Part shown: positions 6,841 to 12,427 of the stretch, piece after piece
Layout of the letters: each line of letters opens with the position of its first letter
Position numbering within the stretch: position 1 is the first letter of the stretch
Source of the DNA: an uncultured Clostridia bacterium
GTDB lineage: Bacteria; Bacillota; Clostridia; Christensenellales; CAG-917
DNA length: 12,427 nt
Assembly (NCBI GenBank): GCA_947589635.1
Contig: CANQCC010000038.1
Span: 1 to 12,427 of the forward strand
Direction of reading: 5' to 3'
Position numbers and translations under genes: made by a program
Notes under the pieces: model-generated
What the model was told of the DNA's origin: nothing
Databases searched by the model: none
The model's input: the letters and a program-made list of their open reading frames with translations, nothing else

Positions 6841-7560
6841 ATGACAAAGACAGTGTTTATTACGGGCGGAAGCAGAGGCATTGGCGAGGCGATAGTGCGG
6901 CTTATGGCGGGCAAATACAACGTCGCTTTCACCTATCATAAATCCCGCGAGCGCGCCGAGGCGCTTGAGGCGGAGCTGAACTCGCGCTTTGGCGGAGTGC
7001 TTGCGATCCCCTGCGACGTCAGCGATGAAAACAGCGTTCGCACGGCGTTCGCGGCGGCAAGAAAGCGCTTTTTGGACGTGGACGTGCTTGTCAATAACGC
7101 GGGCGTAGCCTACAGCGGCTTGCTTTCCGACATGACCGCGGACGAGTGGCGCGGCGTGATGGCGGTCAATCTTGACGGAGCGTTTTTCGCCATCAAAGAG
7201 GCGCTGCCTTATATGCTTAAAAAGGGCGAGGGCTGCATAATAAACGTCTCGTCCATCTGGGGCGTGGATGGCGCCAGCTGCGAGGCGGCGTACAGCGCAA
7301 GCAAGGCCGCGCTTATCGGGCTTACCAAGGCTCTCGCCAAGGAGGTCGGTCCCATGGGAGTGCGCGTCAACGCGGTCGCTCCCGGCGCCATCGACACCGA
7401 CATGATGCATTGCTACACTCCCGCCGAGACTTCCGCTTTTCTTGCCGAAAACGTGCCTCTCGGCAGACTTGGCACTCCCGCCGAGGTCGCCGCAGGAGTG
7501 GAGTACCTGATTGATGCTGGAGGATTTTGTAATGGCACGATTCTTACCATAGCCGGCTAA
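6841..7560 (+). CDS. SDR-family NAD(P)-dependent oxidoreductase (FabG-like)
   Basis: A classical short-chain dehydrogenase, 239 residues, probably reducing a carbonyl with NADPH. It has the cofactor motif TGGSRGIG (8-15), NNAG (85-88), the catalytic set Asn110, Ser138, Tyr151 and Lys155 (YSASK, 151-155), and the PG motif (181-182). Basic residues after beta-2 (HKSRER, 33-38) suggest NADPH. It most resembles 3-oxoacyl-ACP reductase. It stands alone, not in a fatty-acid cluster, so fabG is not assigned. The C-terminus ends early at NGTILTIAG, where FabG proteins usually continue with a few residues (VDGGxxx). The TAA stop is the first bases of palindromic element B. The Shine-Dalgarno is weak (GGG at 6831-6833), and no convincing promoter lies between it and the preceding terminator. 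Confidence 0.92.
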   Translation: MTKTVFITGGSRGIGEAIVRLMAGKYNVAFTYHKSRERAEALEAELNSRFGGVLAIPCDVSDENSVRTAFAAARKRFLDVDVLVNNAGVAYSGLLSDMTADEWRGVMAVNLDGAFFAIKEALPYMLKKGEGCIINVSSIWGVDGASCEAAYSASKAALIGLTKALAKEVGPMGVRVNAVAPGAIDTDMMHCYTPAETSAFLAENVPLGRLGTPAEVAAGVEYLIDAGGFCNGTILTIAG

Positions 7561-7687
7561 AAACCGCGTGTAAACGCCAATTACTTCGCGAACAAACCCG
7601 CAGGGCTGCAAGTCACGTACGCTTAAGTACGCTCCTCTTGCCCTGCGGGTTTGTTCGTTTGTCCTTGACGCCTACACGCGGTTTTTA
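7558..7687. repeat. Palindromic element B (130 bp, GTAC-N6-GTAC centre)
   Basis: The ends TAAAAACCGCGTGTA and TACACGCGGTTTTTA are perfect inverse copies (15 bp). A perfect 17-bp inner block, GAACAAACCCGCAGGGC, also recurs inverted. The centre is GTAC-GCTTAA-GTAC (7617-7630). The left end supplies the stop codon of the SDR gene. Because the stem base ends in CGCGG-TTTTT, with A's on the other side, the transcript may also act as a terminator. No open reading frame of note. Confidence 0.85.
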
Positions 7688-7809
7688 AGTTACAATAGGG
7701 CGAATAGCTTTGTCAGCGCCCTTTTCCTTCACGTCACGTACGTCTATGTACGCTCGACCACTCGAAAATTTGCCCTTTCGCGTTCTTCATCCAAATATCG
7801 CGGTTTTAC
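7682..7809. repeat. Palindromic element C (about 128 bp, partly decayed)
   Basis: Related to element A. It shares GGCGAA and GTCAGCGC in the left half, and TTTGCCC then TTCATCCAAATATCGC in the right half. The right end CGCGGTTTTAC mirrors the family terminus, and the centre is GTAC-GTCTAT-GTAC (7738-7751). The expected left terminus is degraded and overlaps the last 6 bp of element B, suggesting tandem or nested insertion. Left boundary uncertain. Confidence 0.7.
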
Positions 7810-7848
7810 GTACTCCATCTTTGATAAGTGGTAAAAAATAGAGATAGT

Positions 7849-7887
7849 GACCCCCACCACCGCGGCAAAACCGCGGTGGTGGGGGTC
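7849..7887. repeat. Perfect 17-bp GC-rich hairpin
   Basis: GACCCCCACCACCGCGG and its exact inverse flank a 5-nt loop, CAAAA. No T-run follows on either strand, so it is not a standard terminator. It is unlike elements A-C in sequence and has no GTAC centre. It may be a different repeat family. Confidence 0.8.
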
Positions 7888-8069
7888 CCAAAAAAGCAAC
7901 TTATGCAATTCATAACGTAAATATCAAAGCATTCTGCAGAAGTTACACAAAACCCAAACAAAATCTTATCCGCTTAAAAATAGCGAGCGTCACTTCCCAC
8001 AATTTTGGCGGAAAACAAATTCTAACGATAAATTAAGACAAGAAAATGGCAGCTAAATTTTTGTAATTG
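7888..8069. other. AT-rich intergenic sequence
   Basis: No open reading frame, RNA gene or clear repeat seen. It forms the upstream region of the promoter at 8070. Confidence 0.6.
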
Positions 8070-8098
8070 TTGACTTTTATATAAAGTTAGTATATACT
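8070..8098 (+). promoter_or_regulatory. Promoter of the 789-residue lipoprotein gene
   Basis: -35 TTGACT (8070-8075), 17-bp spacer, -10 TATACT (8093-8098). The predicted start is near 8105, giving a leader of about 68 nt. Confidence 0.85.
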
Positions 8099-8110
8099 AT
8101 CTTATACCAT

Positions 8111-8159
8111 AAAAAAGGCGCGCTAGGCGGAGCCGCGGACAGCGGGCGCGGCGCGTTTT
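8111..8159 (+). promoter_or_regulatory. GC-rich hairpin at the 5' end of the lipoprotein mRNA
   Basis: The inner stem GCCGCG/CGCGGC (8132-8137 with 8147-8152) is flanked by an outer CGC/GCG and AAAA/TTTT pairing. It begins a few bases after the predicted transcription start and ends just before the AGGAGG ribosome binding site (8161-8166). It could protect the 5' end of the mRNA. The stem followed by TTTT could also act as an attenuator; no ligand-binding or anti-terminator element is recognisable. Confidence 0.55.
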
Positions 8160-8172
8160 CAGGAGGACAATT

Positions 8173-10542
8173 ATGAAGAAGTTTAACTTCAGGGCATTGC
8201 TTATAGTGCTGTTGGTCCTTGTGTTGGTCGTTGGACTTGTTGCGTGCAACAAGGACAAGGACAAAAATAACAAGAATGACGACAACGGCCTGTTAGGTAA
8301 TATCGAACCTAAGGAGTTCTTCACCACCATGTTCGATCTTGCCGAGGATATAGGCAATCAGAAAGTTGAAAAGGGCGGAGACGTCTACATCAACCTCGAT
8401 CTTGACCTTGCCATCGGCACGAAGGACAGCATCGAGAATACGGAGCTCCGATCTCTCAAGCTCGGCGCGCAGGTGGAAGGCGTTTTGGATCGCACCAGCA
8501 AAGACGCAGAAGACAACCCGACGTCCGAAAACACTCAGCTTAAGGTCAAACTGTATGCGGGCAGCAAGAACATCGTCACGCTCTATTATGCGTTGAAGGA
8601 TCCCAAGACCATGTACATTGACTTTGGCGGTCAAAACATCAAGATGCAGCTTGAGGTCATGAAGGGCACCGAAGTCATGAACGGTAAACTTGCAGGCTGG
8701 ATAGTGAAGCAACTCGGCGCTAAGAGAGTCATCAAGGAAGCCACCGAAACGACGGAAGAAGTCACCACGACAATCGACAAAGTCATCGACGCTGTCGCGG
8801 GCACGACCGGTCAGACTTTCGACCTTTCAAGCCTTATCACTGTCATTGCAAAGACTTTCAACCTCGATCTTCAGTCGTTGCTCAGCCAATACATTGGAGT
8901 GCTCGCCGAGGCTGATGAGATGGAAGCGATCTTCCCCAAGGAAGGTCCCAAGGCGGGCGGCATCGACCTTGCCGCAGTGCTCGGCATCGACGCGCTCAAT
9001 CAGGAGTTTGCCGCAAACAAGGACGGCAACAACTACACGGTCGACATTGCGACTAACGGCGTTATCGGCAGTGCGCTCGGCGGCATCATCGGTTGCAACG
9101 ACTTCGGTCTCAGGATAGCTTTCGAAAAGGACGGCGACTCCATGAAGGACGGCGTCAACATCGACCTTGACCTCCGCGACTGGGTCGGCGACGACGCTGA
9201 GAAAAATTCAATTTATCCCTATCTGCATGTCGGCATCAAGGACATCGAGATCGCTTCCGGCACAAACAAGTCCGTGCTTCCCACAGGGGCTGCGCTTACA
9301 AACTACACGGGCAACGTTGGTCTCAACGTCGTTGAAACCATCTCCCTCAAGAACCTCGGCCTTGTAAATCTTGGAAATCAAGAGACTTACGATGAAAATG
9401 TCGGCACGATAGAAGTCGGCCTCAAGGGCAAACTCGACCTCTACAACAAGGAAAACAACGGCACGACCGCAGAGGCTTGGATAAGCTACAAATCCAACAA
9501 TGCGACAACTTCCGCCGAAGCGGCTGCGCAAAGAGTCATCGAGGCGACCTACGTAAATGGCAGACTCGCCGTCAAGATAAACAGGGACGTCACGTTTGCG
9601 ACTCAACCCATGATCGATACGCTTGTAAGATGGTTTGGCAAATCCGCATATAACGGACTTGTCGATAAGTTTGCTAAAGACAATGAGACAGTCAAGAAGG
9701 CGTTTGAAAACTTTGCCGATAAGTTCTTCAAAAACGGAAGCACCGGCGACATGACTGAAATAAACGATGAATTCGCGGGCGCTGTCTGGGACCACTTCGA
9801 CTTCAGAGGCATTGTCGACGGACTCACCAATATGATCTGCGAAAAGGTCGCTGAAAAAGCTGCCCAAAAGGCTGCGGGCGGCGCTACATCCGCTGCGGAA
9901 GAAGGCAAAATCGATATAGGCGACATCTTCGGCAGAGTGCAGAATGTCACAAGAGAAGTGCTTGGGAATATCACTAAACTTGGCGATGGCAGTCTCACCG
10001 TTGAAGCGACAGACGTACTCGAAAAGGTCTGCAAGGTGGCAAACATGGCTCTTGCCAAGAAGAAACCCGCCGACAAAGGCTATTGGTCGGTAGACGGCTG
10101 CATTGCCGAAATCATCAAGTTTGCGGGAGCGGAAGTCGAGAAGGTCGCCAAGGACAACCTGCCTTGGAGCAAGACCACAGGCGTTGAAGTCGTCGAAGAG
10201 GCAATGAAGCTTGTCTACGAGCACATCGATCGCGCGACGGCGGGCATTGTGGATATCGCGGCCAACCCGAAAGGCGAAACTCCTTATGCGACTCATATGC
10301 TCAAGCAACTGCTTGAGCACGCGAACGCGAAGGTAGTGCTTGACCTCGCAAATGCCGAAAAGGGCGTCTATTGGGAAGTCTGGGGCAAGCTTGGCAATAT
10401 CGAGCTGACCTACACCTCCTCCATCAACGTCTTCGCATGGGGCAACACCACGATTGCCGACCTTGCAAGCGGCATCACCAATGAAAACGCAGAAAGCCAA
10501 CATTGGTTCTATGCGGATATGACTCCTGCCGCGGCTGCCTAA
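8173..10542 (+). CDS. Large lipoprotein of unknown function (789 aa)
   Basis: The signal peptide (MKKFNFR, then a hydrophobic stretch) ends in the lipobox LVAC with Cys25 as the lipidation site. A charged, flexible KDKDKNNKNDDN linker follows, typical of surface lipoproteins. I do not recognise a domain. What can be seen is a beta-rich N-terminal part (about 45-155, with YINLDLDL and LYYALKDPKTMYIDF), a helical stretch near 175-215, more beta segments (about 285-470), a long helical, Lys/Glu/Ala-rich region (about 477-620) and a final beta-rich part. It ends in PAAAA. No cell-wall sorting signal or catalytic motif is visible. AGGAGG is six bases before the ATG, so strong translation is expected. 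It is a single-gene unit with a strong promoter and a terminator. A role as a surface or envelope protein is inferred only from location. Confidence 0.88.
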   Translation: MKKFNFRALLIVLLVLVLVVGLVACNKDKDKNNKNDDNGLLGNIEPKEFFTTMFDLAEDIGNQKVEKGGDVYINLDLDLAIGTKDSIENTELRSLKLGAQVEGVLDRTSKDAEDNPTSENTQLKVKLYAGSKNIVTLYYALKDPKTMYIDFGGQNIKMQLEVMKGTEVMNGKLAGWIVKQLGAKRVIKEATETTEEVTTTIDKVIDAVAGTTGQTFDLSSLITVIAKTFNLDLQSLLSQYIGVLAEADEMEAIFPKEGPKAGGIDLAAVLGIDALNQEFAANKDGNNYTVDIATNGVIGSALGGIIGCNDFGLRIAFEKDGDSMKDGVNIDLDLRDWVGDDAEKNSIYPYLHVGIKDIEIASGTNKSVLPTGAALTNYTGNVGLNVVETISLKNLGLVNLGNQETYDENVGTIEVGLKGKLDLYNKENNGTTAEAWISYKSNNATTSAEAAAQRVIEATYVNGRLAVKINRDVTFATQPMIDTLVRWFGKSAYNGLVDKFAKDNETVKKAFENFADKFFKNGSTGDMTEINDEFAGAVWDHFDFRGIVDGLTNMICEKVAEKAAQKAAGGATSAAEEGKIDIGDIFGRVQNVTREVLGNITKLGDGSLTVEATDVLEKVCKVANMALAKKKPADKGYWSVDGCIAEIIKFAGAEVEKVAKDNLPWSKTTGVEVVEEAMKLVYEHIDRATAGIVDIAANPKGETPYATHMLKQLLEHANAKVVLDLANAEKGVYWEVWGKLGNIELTYTSSINVFAWGNTTIADLASGITNENAESQHWFYADMTPAAAA

Positions 10543-10587
10543 TAGCCGACAGGGTAATAGATCGCGACTTAAGCGATAAACTTTGAA

Positions 10588-10632
10588 AAAGCCCATTTTG
10601 CTTGCGCCTCGCGCGTAAGCAAAATGGGCTTT
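10588..10632 (+). terminator. Terminator after the 789-aa lipoprotein gene
   Basis: A 20-bp stem (AAAGCCCATTTTGCTTGCGC against GCGTAAGCAAAATGGGCTTT, one G-T pair) with loop CTCGC. The T-run is short in the forward direction (TTTCATTTT) and longer in reverse, so it may work in both directions. Confidence 0.8.
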
Positions 10633-10795
10633 CATTTTCCTTACTATACAATATAAAAACACTTCACTGAGTTTGAACATAAACGCTCCGATAAATTTGA
10701 ACGTTTTCAAAGTCCATGCGCTATTGCGTCGGGATATTACAAGCTCGTGCGCTTTTGAATTCTGCCACAATCTAAGTTTATACGCTTTTGATATT

Positions 10796-10885
10796 CGCAT
10801 AAAGAAGGCTCCCTCGCTCGCCCGCTTTCAAAGCCCGAATGCTTTGGCGCTCAAAGGATTTAAGCGCCTCGCCCGTCTTTATGCG
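10796..10885. repeat. 10-bp inverted repeat in the 10543-10959 gap
   Basis: CGCATAAAGA (10796-10805) and TCTTTATGCG (10876-10885) are exact inverse copies about 70 bp apart, with weaker pairing beyond both arms. The gap otherwise holds a terminator at its start and a promoter at its end. A possible 92-codon frame here (TTG start at 10673) lacks a ribosome binding site and runs into the promoter, so it is not called a gene. Confidence 0.45.
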
Positions 10886-10923
10886 CTTGCAAGCGCGATA
10901 TGGATCCCCAAATTTATTTTTGC

Positions 10924-10952
10924 TTTACTTGCCGTGGGCGGTGTGCTATAAT
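10924..10952 (+). promoter_or_regulatory. Promoter of the M28-like gene, apparently leaderless
   Basis: -35 TTTACT (10924-10929), 17-bp spacer and consensus -10 TATAAT (10947-10952). The predicted start falls at 10959-10960, which is the A of the ATG. No Shine-Dalgarno is present. Confidence 0.75.
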
Positions 10953-10959
10953 TTGCACT

Positions 10960-12267
10960 ATGGAAAGCTTGGAGCAATCAAAAAACCCCATTACGCAGGA
11001 GAGCTTTGACGACGCGCTGTTGTTCGTCGGCGAGTTTTCGTCTGCGCTGGAGCGCTACCCGCACAGGCTGACCGGCAGCGAGCAGGAGACCGCGTGCGCG
11101 CGCAACATCCGCTCCCGCCTTATGCAGGAGACCGACGTCCCCGCAAGGATGGAGGCGTTTAAGGCGCGTCCCTCGCTTGGCAGAGGCGTTTTCCCCATGA
11201 TAGGGCTGTGGTTTTTGATAAGCCTCGCGCTGTATTTCGTCTCGTTTGCGGGCGGGCAAGTGGTCGGCATATTGCTTACCGCGGTCGCGCTTGTCAATTT
11301 CCTTTTGGGCGGCACGGTGTTTTTGCTGCTGTTTTTCGGCAATAAGAAGCTCAGCTTTCTGCTTACTCAGGCGGTGTCATACAACGTCGTCAGCGAATTT
11401 ACCAAAAACCGCGACAGGGACGTGGACGAGCGCGTCATCATCATCGCCGACAACCATGACTCCATGCACGGCAGCGTGGTCGGGGACCTTGGCGCCGCTC
11501 GCAGATATCTCGTGTTGCTCGCGCCCATTTGCTGCGCCATATTCATCGTTATGTGCATAATAAAAATGGCGATAGGGGCGGACACTGCGGCAAAAATCGT
11601 CGCGCTGGTCATCATCCCCGCCCTCGCCGGCATAGTCGGCATATCCGTGCTGCTGTTACACTACTCGCCCTTCAAGGCGCACACCCGCCCGAATAACGGA
11701 GTGGCTACCTCCGTCGCGATGGCAACTTTCGCCTATTTTGCGGAACAGCCCGAACTTTTGCCCGACGACGTGCGCGTCGTGTACGCATCATTCGGCGGGG
11801 AAAACTCCTGCCACTCGGGTTCGGAGGCGTTTAAGACCGCGCATCCCGAATTTGCCGCCGCAAGCGTCATCTGCCTCGGCGACATAAATTGCGACGACTT
11901 GCGCGCGGTCGAATACGATCCCCTCAGGCGCGTAGGCCTCTCCACCACGCTCACGGCGGAGCTAAGCGGCGCGGCGCACGACGCGGGATACGACCTTCCC
12001 ACCGTCCCCCACCGCAAACTTATGGACAAGCTCGCCTCATATCAGGGCTTCGCAGGCGGCACTTTCGCCTCCGCCCATATGGACTGCGCGCAGCTCGTCG
12101 CGCGCGGAAGCGGCAAACCCACCGACGCCACCGTGCAAAAACTTTTTGAAATTTGCGTTCGCACCGTGTTCAGACTTTGCAAAAATATGCCTTCTAATTC
12201 GGGAGACTCCCACCCGGCTACGGCGCGCGCGGCGGAAATGGAGATCCAGGCCGTGCAAAGCAAATAA
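10960..12267 (+). CDS. Membrane-embedded M28-peptidase-like protein, metal site degraded
   Basis: 435 residues from the ATG at 10960. An upstream in-frame start at 10900 is rejected because it would cover the promoter. The N-terminus (YPHRLTGSEQETACARNIRSRL, around 33-54) matches the start of M28 zinc aminopeptidases. Two pairs of membrane helices interrupt the domain (about 76-126 and 183-235). The later M28 landmarks follow: NHDS (165-168), NNGVA (245-249), FGGENSCHSGS (278-288) and LGDIN (306-310). Compared with the usual HxD, DN, EE and D ligands, His becomes Asn165, Asp becomes Asn245 and the second Glu becomes Asn282. Glu281 and Asp308 remain. If this alignment is right, zinc binding is probably lost and the protein may be a pseudo-peptidase. 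Soluble-side orientation is unknown. The next gene starts 21 bp after its stop, so they probably share an operon. Confidence 0.75.
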   Translation: MESLEQSKNPITQESFDDALLFVGEFSSALERYPHRLTGSEQETACARNIRSRLMQETDVPARMEAFKARPSLGRGVFPMIGLWFLISLALYFVSFAGGQVVGILLTAVALVNFLLGGTVFLLLFFGNKKLSFLLTQAVSYNVVSEFTKNRDRDVDERVIIIADNHDSMHGSVVGDLGAARRYLVLLAPICCAIFIVMCIIKMAIGADTAAKIVALVIIPALAGIVGISVLLLHYSPFKAHTRPNNGVATSVAMATFAYFAEQPELLPDDVRVVYASFGGENSCHSGSEAFKTAHPEFAAASVICLGDINCDDLRAVEYDPLRRVGLSTTLTAELSGAAHDAGYDLPTVPHRKLMDKLASYQGFAGGTFASAHMDCAQLVARGSGKPTDATVQKLFEICVRTVFRLCKNMPSNSGDSHPATARAAEMEIQAVQSK

Positions 12268-12288
12268 TTTTATGATCCGAGGCGCAAA

Positions 12289-12427
12289 ATGACAGACGAA
12301 AATTTTAAGGACCTATCTGCCCCCGCAGACGCCCCATCGACTGACGAGGCCGCGCCTGCTTTTGACGTCGAAAAACCAAGCTCCGAAGCTATAAGCGAAT
12401 TAAGCTCCGCAGAAGCGGGGAGCGAAT
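12289..12427 (+). CDS. Start of a downstream gene, cut by the window end
   Basis: 46 full codons are visible without a stop. The ATG is preceded by GAGG (12279-12282) at a 6-nt spacing and lies 21 bp after the M28-like gene, consistent with an operon. The visible N-terminus is acidic, rich in Ser, Ala, Glu and Pro, and likely disordered (it includes SSEAISELSSAEAGSE). It has no signal peptide. The family cannot be named from this part. Confidence 0.7.
   Translation, partial: MTDENFKDLSAPADAPSTDEAAPAFDVEKPSSEAISELSSAEAGSE

Noticed and set aside
9208..10800. 530-codon frame on the minus strand
   Set aside because: Mostly antisense to the 789-residue lipoprotein gene and crosses its terminator; no promoter or ribosome binding site.
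10673..10951. 92-codon frame upstream of the M28-like gene
   Set aside because: TTG start without a ribosome binding site, and it runs through the promoter at 10924-10952.
10900..10959. Upstream start for the M28-like gene adding 20 residues
   Set aside because: The extension covers the -35 and -10 boxes and encodes a cysteine-rich stretch unlike the M28 N-terminus.

Overview
The window looks like chromosomal DNA of an uncultured low-to-mid GC Clostridia-type Firmicute. This is an inference from the strong AGGAGG-type ribosome binding sites, textbook sigma-A promoters, LVAC lipoboxes, a YY-repeat lipoprotein and the mix of housekeeping genes. There is no phage, integrase, CRISPR array or recognisable defence operon.

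Layout. (1) Positions 1-516, minus strand: a tRNA transcription unit with its own promoter (486-514). It reads initiator tRNA-fMet (394-469), then a regular array of five tRNA-tail repeats (120-393), a perfect hairpin (85-115) and elongator tRNA-Met (1-77). (2) Positions 711-5189, plus strand: asnS, asnA and aspS. These are asparaginyl-tRNA synthetase, ammonia-dependent asparagine synthetase and aspartyl-tRNA synthetase. Together they make asparagine from aspartate and charge both amino acids onto tRNA; all three share the class II synthetase fold. (3) Positions 5251-6809: a secreted lipoprotein gene with its own promoter and an intrinsic terminator. (4) Positions 6841-7560: a short-chain dehydrogenase/reductase of the FabG type. 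(5) Positions 7558-8172: a gene-free region holding two palindromic elements, a separate GC-rich 17-bp hairpin and a strong promoter. (6) Positions 8173-10632: a 789-residue lipoprotein of unknown function with a terminator. (7) Positions 10924-12427: an apparently leaderless gene for a membrane-bound M28-peptidase-like protein whose metal ligands look degraded, followed by the start of a downstream gene cut by the window end.

The most unusual content is outside the proteins. First, between the two methionine tRNAs lies an array with exact spacing (71, 71, 30, 71 and 31 bp). On the transcribed strand every unit ends in a tRNA 3' tail (CAACCA or CTACCA) preceded by a hairpin, so the operon could yield several CCA-tailed tRNA-like hairpin RNAs. 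The closest precedent I know is the tRNA-tail repeat array of the E. coli tyrT operon. Second, three dispersed palindromes of about 128-130 bp share a centre of the form GTAC-N6-GTAC and related ends beginning TAAAA. Two of them begin exactly at the stop codon of the upstream gene and supply that stop codon. These look like a MITE-like or REP-like repeat family that has captured gene ends.
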